Shown: piece by piece, positions 1 through 8,831 of the stretch
Layout: the number at the start of each line of letters is the position of its first letter
Position numbering within the stretch: position 1 is the first letter of the stretch
DNA from: Actinomycetes bacterium
GTDB taxonomy: Bacteria; Actinomycetota; Actinomycetes; Actinomycetales; Cellulomonadaceae
Reading direction: 5' to 3'
NCBI GenBank assembly: GCA_023432565.1
Contig: JAEYUL010000079.1
Location: 1 to 23,649, forward strand
Length of the DNA stretch: 23,649 nucleotides
The notes under the pieces: model-generated
Databases searched by the model: none
What the model saw: only the letters and a program-made list of their open reading frames with translations
Told to the model about the DNA's origin: nothing
Made by a program: the position numbers and the translations under genes

Positions 1-1273
1 CCACCGCGGCGACGGCCGCCCCGGGCCACCAGGCGCCCGCCGTGCGGTGCGGCAGGAGCGCGGTGAGCCCGCCGACCGCGACGGCGCACGCGAGCGTGGT
101 CAGCGGCACGGACTCCAGCAGCGCGCGCCAGCCCACGGACGCGACCGACGCGCCGCGCGCGCGCTCGAGCGTGTAGAGCTCGCTGCGACGCTGGACGAGC
201 AGGCGCGCCGCGAGCAGCAACGTCAGCCCGCCCACTGCCACGACGCCGGACATCAGGACGCTCGCCTGGGCGCTCGCGCCCGCGAGACGCTCCCGGTAGG
301 CGGCGAGCGAGGAGTCGAGCTCGGACCGTACGGTCGGCAGGCGTGCGTCCAGGAGCCTGATCGGCCGGGGGTCCGACCTCAGCTCGGCGACCTGCGCGCC
401 GAGCGTGGCGGCGCGCGCGACGTCCACGGCGTCGGGTCGCGTGACGAAGCGGACCTCGGTGGTCACGGCGGTGGGCTTGAGCGCGACGAGGAGGTCGGGC
501 AGGGACGCGTCGGTCACCAGGAGTCCGGCAGCCGCGACCGCGTCGGTCCCTGCGGGCGCAGGCAGGTCCCCCACGAAGTCCGACAGACCCGTCCACAGCG
601 TGGAGTCGGGCTCCACGACCTCGTAGGTCCCGACGACGACCGCGGTGAGCCGCGAGACGAGCGCGGACCGCACGACGACCTCGTCGCCGGGCGCGAGGCC
701 GAGCTTCTCGGCGGCGGCGACGCTCACGCCGACCTCGACCCGACGCCGCAGGTCCGCCAGCGCCTCGCCCTCGGCCGGCTCGACGTCGGGCAGCGTCCGT
801 GGCTCGCGCCCGCCGACCCATCGCACGGCCTGGCCGCCGTCGGCGGCCAGCACGTGACCCAGCCGCGCCGATGCCGCACCGGCGGGTACCTGCGCGATCC
901 ACGTGGCGGTGGTGCTCACGGCGGTGGGGGCCTCGAGGTCGGCGCGCAGATCGGCGGCCAGGCGTTCGTCGATCGTCGCGACGTCCCGACGCAGGTCGTC
1001 GGCCGGACCGGACGGGCGCACCCCGGCGAGCGGCGGTACCGCTGCGGTGACGCGCGCGACCAGGTCCGTGCCGGGGCGTTCCTCGCGGACCACGTGGCGC
1101 GCACCGGCGTCCGCGACGGCCATGACCAGGCGTGGCGCGAGCAGCGCGACGAGGACGAGAGCCGCGGTCAGTGCGCCGGTGAGCACCAGCAGGCCGGCGT
1201 CGGTCGCGGCCCTGCGCTGCGCGACCAGCGGTCCCGCAGCGACCGTCGAGCGCACTCGCGTCGTCAGGCTCAT
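1..1273 (-). CDS. FtsX-family ABC transporter permease, partial (C-terminus off the left edge)
   Basis: About 424 N-terminal residues are visible, beginning MSLTTRVRSTVAAG, with no stop before the window edge. A membrane segment (about residues 25-50, AGLLVLTGALTAALVLVALL) is followed by a long extracytoplasmic region. Near residue 325 a second hydrophobic stretch begins (SGVVAVGGLTLLLAARLLVQRRSE), followed by an RARGAS loop and a further hydrophobic stretch, which is the usual FtsX/MacB-type permease layout. The ATG overlaps the TGA of the upstream permease gene (ATGA), and a GGGGGA ribosome site lies about six bases before it, so the two are translationally coupled. The family moves lipids, peptides or lipoproteins, or acts as a mechanotransmission complex. 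The substrate is unknown. The cognate ATPase is not visible and may lie beyond the left edge. Confidence 0.82.
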   Translation of the reverse strand, partial: MSLTTRVRSTVAAGPLVAQRRAATDAGLLVLTGALTAALVLVALLAPRLVMAVADAGARHVVREERPGTDLVARVTAAVPPLAGVRPSGPADDLRRDVATIDERLAADLRADLEAPTAVSTTATWIAQVPAGAASARLGHVLAADGGQAVRWVGGREPRTLPDVEPAEGEALADLRRRVEVGVSVAAAEKLGLAPGDEVVVRSALVSRLTAVVVGTYEVVEPDSTLWTGLSDFVGDLPAPAGTDAVAAAGLLVTDASLPDLLVALKPTAVTTEVRFVTRPDAVDVARAATLGAQVAELRSDPRPIRLLDARLPTVRSELDSSLAAYRERLAGASAQASVLMSGVVAVGGLTLLLAARLLVQRRSELYTLERARGASVASVGWRALLESVPLTTLACAVAVGGLTALLPHRTAGAWWPGAAVAAV

Positions 1274-4200
1274 CCCTCGTCCCCCAGTCGCAGCAGGGCG
1301 CCGGAGGCCCGGCGCAGCAGCGTGCGCGTCGTGACGACGACGGCGAGCATCGCGCCGAGCGCGAGCACCCCGACGACCGTGCCCAGCACGGGCAGGGGCC
1401 ACTGCACGACGACGTCCGGGACCGGCACCAGCCCGCGCGGCGAGATCGTGATCAGCGGGCTGATCAGCCCCACGAGCAGCGCACCGACGGCGATGCCCGC
1501 GAGCGTCCCGATGGCACCCAGCACGACGTACTCACCCGCGATCGCGCGCGCCAACGAGCCCTGCGACGCGCCGAGCGCCTGCAGTCGTGCGAGCTCGAGC
1601 CGGCGCGTGCGCACGGCGACCGTCGCGCTCAGCGCGACACCGGCGACGGCCAGGACCACCGCGGCGACCGTGACGATCCACAGCGCGGCAGGGATCGCGA
1701 CGTGCAGCGGGCCGTCGGTCGCCTCGGCGAGCGCGTCGACGCGCGTCACGGGCCGGCCCGCACCCGCGTGGTGCAGCGCCGCGGCGGCGTCGGCGACGGC
1801 GTCGTCGGCCGCCAGGGCCCACCACTCGTCGGTGAGGTCGTTGCGGGCGCCGCGGACCAGTGTCGCGCGCATGAGGGCGTCCCGGTCGACCAGCAGCGCG
1901 TCGCCGCGTGGGACACCCGGGACGTACGGCAGCAGCCCGTCGACCCGCAGCTGCACCACGACGCCGTCGACCTCGAGCGCCAGCACGTCGTCCTCCGTCG
2001 CGCTCAGCGTGTCCAGGAGGTCGGGGGTGACCAGCGCGTGCACGATCGGCTCGCGCTCGAAGGTCGTCGTGAGCAGCAGCGCGTAGCCCGAGTCCACCTG
2101 CCCGAGGTCCGGGACCGCGCTGATGTGCAGCCCTTCGCCGTCGACCCAGGTCGCGCCGAGCCGGACCTCGGGCGGGTACGGCACCGGGGCAGCCGTGGTC
2201 CGCCAGCGGGCGCGGGAGAGGTCGAGCGGGGTGACGTCGCCGTCGGCGCCGACGGCACGCACGCCGGACACCGTCGCCTCGTACGGGACGGTCCACTGCT
2301 CCGGCGACAGCGGCGCGTCCCACACCTCGGCGCCGAGGGCCAGGCGCACGTTGACGGCGACGAGCTGGACCGCGCCGAGGCCGTCCGGCAGCGCGACCGT
2401 GAGCTCGGTGGGGTGGTCAGGTTCGGAGCCGGTCGCGGCGAACGTGTCCGGCAGGTCGATGATCGCGCGAGCGCCTCGAGCGTCCTGAAGCACGATCGAG
2501 GTCGCGGTCCTCGCCGGCACGATCCCGAGCTCGGCGTCGACGCGCGACATCAGGGTCAGCTGCAGCTCGCGGGTCCCCGCCGGGACCGGCACGCCGGTGA
2601 CGGGGCGCGCAGGCGCCAGCCCGGCCGTCGCCTTCGCCCACCCGTCGCCGAGCCGGCCGCGCAGCAGGTCGCCCGCGTGGTTCGTGTCGACCGCGAGCAT
2701 GGTCGTGTTCGTGGTCGCGCCCGTGGTGTCGGGGCTGGTGGCGATCCCCACCTTCATCTGGCGCAGCGCGACCGGCGAGACGACCAGGAGGTCCTGCACC
2801 CCGGCGAGGCGTGCGGACTGCTCGAGCAGCGTGCCGTCGGGCTGCAGGAGGCGCAGGTCCGCCCCGACGGACAGCTCGGCCTGGTCCCGCTGGGACGCGC
2901 GCCACGTGTCCAGCCACCCCTGGGCGAACGTGCCGACGGCCACGGCGAGCGTCACGAGCAGCACGGCACCCGCGGCGCGACGCGGCCGACGGCTGATCTC
3001 CCACGCCGTGAGGGGACCGACGAGCGCGCGGCTGCGGCGCGCGCCCAGCTCACCGAGCCGGGCGACCAGCGGCAGCGCTCGCCCCGCGAGCACACCCCCG
3101 GCGAGCAGCACGAGCGCGGGCGCGGCGACGAGCAGGGGGTCGAAACCGCCCGAGGAGTCGAGCGCGGGCGAGCGGTGGCGCAGCAGCTGCCACAGGGCGA
3201 CGGCGGCGACGACCACGATCGCGAGGTCGACGCCCGAGCGTGCGAGCGCCTGCTTGCGGTCCTGCCGGATCTCCTGCTGCTCGGAGTCGACCGCCGACAC
3301 GCGTCGGCGCAGCGAGGGCGCGAGGAGGACGGCAGCCAGCAGCGAAGCGGCGACCGCGCAGGTCGACCACAGCACCACGGGTGTTCCCGGGTCGACGGCC
3401 AGCCCGGCGTCGCGCAGCACCGGGACCCGGGTCACCGCTCGGTAGGCGAGGCCAGCGAGCCAGGGTGCGGCGAGCATGGCCAGAACGGCGACGCCGAGCG
3501 CCTCGAGCGTGGCGAGCCCGAGGAGCTGGGCGTGCGACGCGCCGCGCGAGGTGAGCAGCGTCTGCTCGGCACTGCGTCGCTCGGCGAGCAGACGTGCCGC
3601 GAGCAGGAGCACCGTGACGGCGACGACGAGCAGCATGAGGCCGCCGACCAGCACCCCGACGCGGGTGACGGCCGTGCTCGCGGCGAACGTCTCGAGCGTG
3701 CGGTCCAGCGACGTGATCACCGCGGTGGACGCCGCAGGCACGGCCGCGTACAGGTCGGACTCGGCGGTGGCCAGGCGTGTGCGCAGCCCGGAGAGCTCGG
3801 CCGGTGTGGCCGACTCGAGGTCCGGGTGCGCCTCGTAGCGCACCGTGCCCGGTGTGACGGCGCCGGGCGCTGTCAGGAGCGGACCCCACAGGTCCGCGGT
3901 GCTCCCGCCGAACGTGCCCGGGACGGGATGGTCCGGGAGCATGGTCCGCCCGCCGATCAGGTCACGGGCCCACGCGGAGCGCGGCGGCTGCGTGCGGTAC
4001 GTCCCGACCACGCGCACCTCGACCGCGGCGGAGACGTCCGTGCCCCGGGCGGCCACCACGTCGCCGAGCTCCCAGCCGTACGCGTCCGCCGCGTCCGCGG
4101 GCACGGCGACGGGCACCGTCGCCCCGTCCCGGGTCGTCGTCGGCCACGTCCCGGAGACCAGGCTCGCCTGCTCCGGGTCGAGCGGGTAGTCCGCGAGGTA

Positions 4201-4551
4201 CACCATGGGCGGGCGCAGGCCGGGTCCCAGGTCGACCAGGAGGAAGGGCGACGACGTCCAGGTGCGCACCTCGGCCTCGATCGGGCCCAGGAGGTCGTCG
4301 AGCCCCTGCCGCAGCGCGGAAGCGGCACGCTCGGGGTCGTTCGACCCCACGTAGCTCGTGACGTCGATCGTCGTCTCGCCCGGCTCTGCTCGTTCGAGCG
4401 CGACCTGGGGAGCGCGCTCGCCGCCGACCGACAGCAGGAGGGCGAACGTCCCGAGAAGGGCTGCGGCGACGACGGTCACGGCGACCACGGCGAGCAGGAG
4501 CGTGCTCTGGGCGCGGGCTCGCCGGGCGAGCATGCGCGGCATCCACGTCAC
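1270..4551 (-). CDS. Large FtsX-like ABC transporter permease
   Basis: This membrane protein has about 1093 residues. It has an N-terminal membrane anchor (STLLLAVVAVTVVAAALLGTFALLLS), a first extracytoplasmic domain, then a run of hydrophobic segments including VGVLVGGLMLLVVAVTVLLLAARLL followed by a TSRGAS loop. A second extracytoplasmic domain follows, and the last quarter carries three more membrane segments (IPAALWIVTVAAVVLAVAGVAL, GEYVVLGAIGTLAGIAVGALLVGL, LPVLGTVVGVLALGAMLAVVV) with an LQALGAS loop. This two-FtsX-domain layout is that of permeases paired with MacB/LolD-type ATPases. I chose the GTG at 4551 because AGGGGGG lies eight bases before it. An in-frame ATG at 4599 has no ribosome site and would add 16 residues. 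Its TGA overlaps the ATG of the next permease. Transport direction and substrate cannot be read from the sequence. Confidence 0.87.
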   Translation of the reverse strand: MTWMPRMLARRARAQSTLLLAVVAVTVVAAALLGTFALLLSVGGERAPQVALERAEPGETTIDVTSYVGSNDPERAASALRQGLDDLLGPIEAEVRTWTSSPFLLVDLGPGLRPPMVYLADYPLDPEQASLVSGTWPTTTRDGATVPVAVPADAADAYGWELGDVVAARGTDVSAAVEVRVVGTYRTQPPRSAWARDLIGGRTMLPDHPVPGTFGGSTADLWGPLLTAPGAVTPGTVRYEAHPDLESATPAELSGLRTRLATAESDLYAAVPAASTAVITSLDRTLETFAASTAVTRVGVLVGGLMLLVVAVTVLLLAARLLAERRSAEQTLLTSRGASHAQLLGLATLEALGVAVLAMLAAPWLAGLAYRAVTRVPVLRDAGLAVDPGTPVVLWSTCAVAASLLAAVLLAPSLRRRVSAVDSEQQEIRQDRKQALARSGVDLAIVVVAAVALWQLLRHRSPALDSSGGFDPLLVAAPALVLLAGGVLAGRALPLVARLGELGARRSRALVGPLTAWEISRRPRRAAGAVLLVTLAVAVGTFAQGWLDTWRASQRDQAELSVGADLRLLQPDGTLLEQSARLAGVQDLLVVSPVALRQMKVGIATSPDTTGATTNTTMLAVDTNHAGDLLRGRLGDGWAKATAGLAPARPVTGVPVPAGTRELQLTLMSRVDAELGIVPARTATSIVLQDARGARAIIDLPDTFAATGSEPDHPTELTVALPDGLGAVQLVAVNVRLALGAEVWDAPLSPEQWTVPYEATVSGVRAVGADGDVTPLDLSRARWRTTAAPVPYPPEVRLGATWVDGEGLHISAVPDLGQVDSGYALLLTTTFEREPIVHALVTPDLLDTLSATEDDVLALEVDGVVVQLRVDGLLPYVPGVPRGDALLVDRDALMRATLVRGARNDLTDEWWALAADDAVADAAAALHHAGAGRPVTRVDALAEATDGPLHVAIPAALWIVTVAAVVLAVAGVALSATVAVRTRRLELARLQALGASQGSLARAIAGEYVVLGAIGTLAGIAVGALLVGLISPLITISPRGLVPVPDVVVQWPLPVLGTVVGVLALGAMLAVVVTTRTLLRRASGALLRLGDEG

Positions 4552-4668
4552 GCGTGCGGCCCCCCTGACCTCGTCGTCTACGACCTCGGGCCAGACCATA
4601 ACCGACGAGAGCGACGTCGAGGGAGCGTTCCCACGGTCGATCGGATTGCGAAATGGTCACGTGTCAAG

Positions 4669-4692
4669 GCGCGGGCGGCTCCGCGCCCGCGC
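4669..4692. other. 9-bp perfect hairpin in the divergent region before the MFS gene
   Basis: GCGCGGGCG and CGCCCGCGC form a perfect inverted repeat around a six-base loop (GCTCCG). It lies in the 227-bp region between the divergent FtsX permease gene and the MFS exporter gene, about 86 bases before the MFS start. It could be an attenuator, a protein-binding site or a structure formed by chance in GC-rich DNA. No T-run follows. Confidence 0.35.
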
Positions 4693-4724
4693 GTCCCGGC
4701 GGGTGGCGTGTCGTCCCGGCGGCT

Positions 4725-4730
4725 TACGCT
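4725..4730 (+). promoter_or_regulatory. Possible -10 box (TACGCT) for the MFS exporter
   Basis: TACGCT matches the actinobacterial TANNNT -10 pattern and lies 48 bases before the chosen MFS start, leaving a 5' leader of about 40 bases. No convincing -35 is seen. The call rests on one hexamer and is weak. Confidence 0.25.
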
Positions 4731-4778
4731 CGCCAGGGCGAGACGGTCCCGTCCCGCCCGCGTCCTCGAAGGGTTCTG

Positions 4779-6464
4779 ATGCCTGAGCCGTCCGCCTCTG
4801 CTGCCGTGCCGCCCGCGTTCGCCGACCTGCGCGGGCGCAGCCCGTGGAGCGTCCTGCCGCCGCTGTGCCTCGGCTTCTTCATGATCATGCTGGACACCAC
4901 GATCGTGAACATCGCGGTGCCGACGCTCGTGCGCGAGCTGGGCGCGAGCCTCACGGCGGTCGGCTGGGTCAACAGCGCGTACCTGCTCACGTTCGCCGTG
5001 CTCCTGCTGGTCACGGGACGGCTCGGGGACCGGTTCGGTCCGCGGCGGGTGTTCATCCTGGGGCTGGTCGTCTTCACCGCCGCCTCGGCCGCGTGCGGGC
5101 TCGCCGACTCGATCGGCGTCCTCGTCGCGGCGCGCGCGGTGCAGGGCGTCGGCGCCGCGCTCATGACGCCGCAGACCATGTCGATGATCACGCGCGTCTT
5201 CCCGCCGGCCCGGCGGGGCGCGGCGATGGGTGTGTGGGGTGCCGTCGCGGGCGTCGCGACCATCACCGGCCCCGTGCTCGGCGGCCTGCTCGTCGAGACC
5301 GCGGGGTGGGAGCTGATCTTCTTCATCAACGTCCCCGTCGGCCTGGTCGCCCTGTGGTTCTCGTTCCGCAACCTGCCGGCGCTGGCGACGCACGCGCGCT
5401 CGTTCGACGTCGTCGGAGTCGTCCTGTCGGTCGTCGGCATGTCCCTGCTCGTGTTCGGCCTGCAGGAGGGCGACACGTACGACTGGGGCGCGATCGCCGG
5501 GCCTGTGACGGTGTGGACGGTGATCGCCGCGGGCGTGCTCGTCCTCGCGACGTTCGTGTGGTGGCAGCGGCGGCTGGGGGAGGACGCGCTGCTGCCGCTG
5601 CGCCTGTTCCACGTGCGCAACTTCTCGCTGTCGAACGTCGCGGGGTTCGCCGTGACCTTCGCGATGACGGGCCTGTTCTTCCCGTTCACCATCTTCCTGC
5701 AGCTCGTGCTGGGCCTCTCGCCGCTGCACGCGGCGCTCGTCGGGGCCGGTGGATCGCTCGTGTCGGGTGTCGTCGCCCCGCTCGCGGGCCGGCTGTCCGA
5801 CCGGGTCCCTGCCAAGTGGATCGTGGCGAGCGGGTTCGCCGTCCTCGTCGTCGTCGTGGCGTGGGTCGCGGCACTGGTCGAGCCCGGCGTCTCGCCGTGG
5901 CACCTCGTGTGGCCGATGACGGTGTTCGGCGTGGGTACCGGCTTCGTGTTCTCGCCGCTGGCCGCGACGGCCACCGCGGGCCTCGACCAGCGCACGGCCG
6001 GGGCCGGGGCCGGGGCGTTCAACACCACGCGCCAGATCGGCGGCGTCGTCGGCTCCGCCGCGGTCGTCGCGATGCTGACCTCGCGCCTGTCGGTGACCGT
6101 GCCCGCCGCCGCGCAGGAGGCCGCCGGGTCGTTGCCTGCCGCCGCGCGGCAGCCGTTCGTCGACGGGCTGGCCCGCGTGGACCCGTCCCAGCTCTCCGGT
6201 GGTTCGGCGACGTTCCCGCTGCCCGACGGTGTGCCCGCGCAGCTCGCCGAGCAGGTGCGCGCCGCGGCGCTCGAGGCCGTGCACTCGGGCTTCGCGACGG
6301 CGGTGAGCCAGACGCTCCTGCTGACCGTGACCGCCCTCGCGCTGGGCCTGGTCGCCTCGCTGGTGATGCACGCCGTGCGTCCGCACGCGCACGCGCTCCC
6401 GCTCGACGGGGCCCGTGCCGACGCGGCGGACCGCCCCACGCGCGACGGGGCGCTCTCCGGCTGA
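4779..6464 (+). CDS. MFS transporter, DHA2 (EmrB/QacA-type) family multidrug exporter
   Basis: The 561-residue product is an integral membrane proton antiporter of the 14-segment DHA2 drug-efflux family, by family motifs. Motif D1 is LDTTIVNIAVPTL (D39). Motif A is GRLGDRFGPRR (80-90), in the loop after the second membrane segment. Motif C appears as GPVLGGLLVE. Hydrophobic segments run to the C-terminus, where MLTSRLSVTVPAAAQ opens an Ala/Pro-rich external loop before the last membrane segment. The ATG at 4779 follows AAGGG at good spacing. Upstream in-frame codons encode an Arg/Pro-rich stretch unlike a transporter, so I excluded them. It stands alone with no adjacent TetR or MarR gene, and the drug cannot be predicted. 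The exporter family is clear. Confidence 0.93.
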   Translation: MPEPSASAAVPPAFADLRGRSPWSVLPPLCLGFFMIMLDTTIVNIAVPTLVRELGASLTAVGWVNSAYLLTFAVLLLVTGRLGDRFGPRRVFILGLVVFTAASAACGLADSIGVLVAARAVQGVGAALMTPQTMSMITRVFPPARRGAAMGVWGAVAGVATITGPVLGGLLVETAGWELIFFINVPVGLVALWFSFRNLPALATHARSFDVVGVVLSVVGMSLLVFGLQEGDTYDWGAIAGPVTVWTVIAAGVLVLATFVWWQRRLGEDALLPLRLFHVRNFSLSNVAGFAVTFAMTGLFFPFTIFLQLVLGLSPLHAALVGAGGSLVSGVVAPLAGRLSDRVPAKWIVASGFAVLVVVVAWVAALVEPGVSPWHLVWPMTVFGVGTGFVFSPLAATATAGLDQRTAGAGAGAFNTTRQIGGVVGSAAVVAMLTSRLSVTVPAAAQEAAGSLPAAARQPFVDGLARVDPSQLSGGSATFPLPDGVPAQLAEQVRAAALEAVHSGFATAVSQTLLLTVTALALGLVASLVMHAVRPHAHALPLDGARADAADRPTRDGALSG

Positions 6465-6472
6465 CGACGACG

Positions 6473-6506
6473 CGAGCCCGCCGCCCGGTGCAGGGCGGCG
6501 GGCTCG
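6473..6506. terminator. Bidirectional terminator hairpin between the MFS gene and fumC
   Basis: A perfect 14-bp inverted repeat (CGAGCCCGCCGCCC with its complement) surrounds a six-base loop, GGTGCA. It starts eight bases after the MFS stop codon and lies between two convergent genes. There is no T-tract, as is common for actinobacterial terminators. The length and placement make termination the likely role on both strands. Confidence 0.8.
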
Positions 6507-6568
6507 GGCGTTCGCGCCGGCGGGCCGCCGTCGTCGGCGCGTGGGCAGGAGCGGCCGGACCCCGCGGC

Positions 6569-7987
6569 TCAGGCCTGCGGCGGACGGGTCATGCTCAGGA
6601 CGTCCAACGCGGCGTCCAGCTGCTCCTCGGTCACCTCTCCGCGCTCGACGTACCCGAGGTCGATCACGGCCTGACGGATGGTCAGCCCGTGCTTGACCGC
6701 GTGCTTGGCGATCGTCGCGGCGGCCTCGTAGCCGATCACGCGGTTCAGCGGCGTGACGATCGACGGCGACGACTCGGCGAACTCACGCGCACGCTCCACG
6801 TTGGCGACGAGCCCGTCGATCGTCCTGTCGGCGAGCACGCGGCTCGCGTTGGCGAGCAGACGGATCGACTCCAGCACGGCCGAGGCGATCACGGGGATCT
6901 GGACGTTGAGCTCGAACGAGCCCGACGCGCCGGCCCAGGCCACGGTCGCGTCGTTGCCGACCACGCGCGCGGCGACCATGAGGACGGCCTCGGGGACCAC
7001 CGGGTTGACCTTGCCGGGCATGATCGACGAGCCGGGCTGCAGGTCGGGGATCGCGATCTCGCCGAGCCCGGTGTTCGGGCCCGAGCCCATCCACCGCAGG
7101 TCGTTGCAGATCTTGGTCAGGCTGACGGCGATCGTGCGCAGCGCACCGGACAGCTCGACGAGCCCGTCACGCGAGGACTGCGCCTCGAAGTGGTCGCGCG
7201 CCTCGGTGATCGGCAGGCCCGTGTCCTCGCGCAGCAGCTCGATGACGCGCTGCGGGAACCCGGCGGGCGTGTTGATGCCCGTCCCCACGGCGGTCCCGCC
7301 GAGCGGGACCTCGGCGGCGCGCGGGAGCGCGGCCTGCAGGCGCTCGATGCCGTAGCGCACCGCTGCGGCGTACCCGCCGAACTCCTGCCCGAGCGTCACG
7401 GGCGTGGCGTCCATGAGGTGGGTCCGGCCGGACTTGACCACGTCGGCCCACGCATCCGCCTTGGTCTGCAGCGCGGCGGCGAGGTGCTCGAGCGCGGGCA
7501 CCAGGTCGCGCACGACCCCGGCCGCGGCGGCCACGTGCACGCTCGTCGGGAAGACGTCGTTCGACGACTGCGAGGCGTTCACGTGGTCGTTGGGGTGCAC
7601 GTCGCGGCCCAGCGAGCGCGTCGCGAGCGTCGCGAGGACCTCGTTGGTGTTCATGTTCGAGCTCGTCCCCGAGCCCGTCTGGTACACGTCGACCGGGAAG
7701 TGGGCGTCGTGCGCGCCGGCGGCGACCTCGTCGGCCGCAGCGACGATCGCCTCGGCGACGTCCGCGGGCAGCACACCGAGCTCGGCGTTGGCGCGGGCGG
7801 CGGCCTTCTTGATGCGCGCGAGCGCCTCGATGTGCGCGCGCTCGAGGCCGCGGCCCGAGATCGGGAAGTTCTCGACGGCGCGCTGCGTCTGCGCGCGGTA
7901 GAGCGCGGCCGCGGGGACGCGGACCTCACCCATCGTGTCGCGCTCGATCCGGTGCTCGACGCCGTCGTCGGTCAGGGCAGGAGTCAT
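6569..7987 (-). CDS. fumC: Class II fumarate hydratase
   Basis: This 472-residue enzyme catalyses reversible hydration of fumarate to malate in the cytosolic TCA cycle. It belongs to the iron-independent, homotetrameric aspartase/fumarase superfamily. The family signature GSSIMPGKVN is at residues 319-328. The substrate-binding segments TGSGTSSNMNTNEV and SQSSNDVFPTS, and GRTHLMDATPVTLGQEF, are also present, as in fumarases. The ATG at 7987 (MTPALTDDG) has AGGA a few bases upstream. An in-frame GTG at 8005 would add six residues. The gene lies 62 bp after the carbonic anhydrase gene on the same strand, so the two may be co-transcribed. The length is normal for FumC and no key segment is missing. 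Confidence 0.97.
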   Translation of the reverse strand: MTPALTDDGVEHRIERDTMGEVRVPAAALYRAQTQRAVENFPISGRGLERAHIEALARIKKAAARANAELGVLPADVAEAIVAAADEVAAGAHDAHFPVDVYQTGSGTSSNMNTNEVLATLATRSLGRDVHPNDHVNASQSSNDVFPTSVHVAAAAGVVRDLVPALEHLAAALQTKADAWADVVKSGRTHLMDATPVTLGQEFGGYAAAVRYGIERLQAALPRAAEVPLGGTAVGTGINTPAGFPQRVIELLREDTGLPITEARDHFEAQSSRDGLVELSGALRTIAVSLTKICNDLRWMGSGPNTGLGEIAIPDLQPGSSIMPGKVNPVVPEAVLMVAARVVGNDATVAWAGASGSFELNVQIPVIASAVLESIRLLANASRVLADRTIDGLVANVERAREFAESSPSIVTPLNRVIGYEAAATIAKHAVKHGLTIRQAVIDLGYVERGEVTEEQLDAALDVLSMTRPPQA

Positions 7988-8049
7988 GCCTTCATCCTGC
8001 CGCACGCCGCCTGCCCGAACCGCGCTCGCTCGGGCCGCGTGCGACGGGA

Positions 8050-8694
8050 CTACACCTCTCCGACGTCGCCGACGACCTCGCTGACGCGGACGCGGCCGTC
8101 GGTGAGCGTGTACTCGAGCCCCATGATGGCCAGACGGCCCTCGGCGACGGCCTCCGCGAGGATGACCGAGTAGTCCTGCAGCATGTGGACGGTGTGCTTG
8201 ACGTGCTCGTGACCGAGCGTGTCTGCGGCAAGGGTCTCGATGGGCTCACCGGAGCGCGTCAGGCCCACGATGCTCGGGATCACGCGGTCGACGACCGCGC
8301 TGACCAGGCCGGGCGCGCGGACACCCTCCGTGAGAGCCGCGGTGGCGGCGGCGACCGCGCCGCACGAGTCGTGACCCAGCACCACGACGAGCGGCGTGCC
8401 GAGCACGGCGACGCCGTACTCGATCGACCCGACGACCGTCGTGTCGATCACGTGGCCGGCGGTCCGCACGACGAACAGGTCGCCGAGCCCACGGTCGAAG
8501 ATGATCTCGGCGGCGACGCGCGAGTCGGAGCAGCCGAAGAGCACGGCGAAGGGGCTCTGACCGTGCTGCACCTCGGATCGTCGGTCGACGCCCTGCGACG
8601 GGTGCAGCATCGCGTCGTCGACGAAGCGCTCGTTACCGGCCTTGAGGGCCGCCCATGCGGCTGCGGGGGTCATCGGCGTGGTCACGGGCGCCAT
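8050..8694 (-). CDS. Beta-class carbonic anhydrase
   Basis: The 214-residue zinc enzyme interconverts CO2 and bicarbonate. The beta-class zinc ligands and catalytic dyad are visible: C55-S-D57-S-R59 (CSDSR), then H108 and C111 in GHDSCGA. The Asp-Arg pair is intact, and the surrounding segments IIFDRGLGDLFVVRTAGH and GSIEYGVAVLGTPLVVVLGH are typical. I chose the ATG at 8694 (MAPVTTPMTP). A second ATG at 8673 is possible, since the conserved fold begins near AAAWAALKAGNERFV. It is divergent from the sugar importer operon and lies just upstream of fumC on the same strand. A role in supplying bicarbonate for anaplerotic carboxylation is inference from the family and context. Confidence 0.95.
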   Translation of the reverse strand: MAPVTTPMTPAAAWAALKAGNERFVDDAMLHPSQGVDRRSEVQHGQSPFAVLFGCSDSRVAAEIIFDRGLGDLFVVRTAGHVIDTTVVGSIEYGVAVLGTPLVVVLGHDSCGAVAAATAALTEGVRAPGLVSAVVDRVIPSIVGLTRSGEPIETLAADTLGHEHVKHTVHMLQDYSVILAEAVAEGRLAIMGLEYTLTDGRVRVSEVVGDVGEV

Positions 8695-8736
8695 CGTGGC
8701 AGGTCCCGGCGTGCTCGTCGCGCGACGTCCGGATAG

Positions 8737-8755
8737 GGGACGGTCCGCCCGTCCC
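8737..8755. other. Inverted repeat in the carbonic anhydrase / importer intergenic region
   Basis: GGGACGG and CCGTCCC form perfect 7-bp arms around a 5-base centre. It is 43 bases upstream of the carbonic anhydrase start and about 117 bases before the importer lipoprotein start. It could be an operator for either divergent gene, or a chance structure in GC-rich DNA. Confidence 0.3.
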
Positions 8756-8801
8756 GGATGCGGGGCCGGTGCCGCCGCGGGCGTGCGTCCCGGCGCCCCG
8801 A

Positions 8802-8817
8802 CGTGCGGCGTCGCACG
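8802..8817. promoter_or_regulatory. Possible operator palindrome upstream of the sugar importer operon
   Basis: CGTGCG and CGCACG are perfect 6-bp arms around GCGT. The site is 55 bases before the importer lipoprotein start and close to a second palindrome at 8820-8831. LacI-family regulators often bind such sites before sugar operons. No regulator gene is present in the window, so the assignment is tentative. Confidence 0.3.
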
Positions 8818-8819
8818 CG

Positions 8820-8831
8820 TGGGTGTACCCA
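8820..8831. promoter_or_regulatory. Possible operator palindrome TGGGT-GT-ACCCA before the sugar importer
   Basis: Perfect 5-bp arms (TGGGT and ACCCA) flank a 2-base centre, ending 40 bases before the GTG start of the lipoprotein gene. The position would overlap a promoter or the early transcript, as expected for a sugar-responsive repressor site. No binding data can be inferred and no regulator gene is nearby. Confidence 0.35.

Noticed and set aside
1702..4779. Open frame of about 1025 codons on the + strand opposite the large permease
   Set aside because: It is antisense to a gene with clear membrane segments, is rich in Arg, Gly, Asp and Gln, and shows no motifs. Long antisense frames are expected at this GC content.
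4844..8173. Open frame of about 1109 codons on the + strand crossing the MFS gene, its terminator and fumC
   Set aside because: It spans two well-supported genes and a strong terminator, and its translation is Arg/Ala/Asp-rich low complexity. It is a shadow of high GC.
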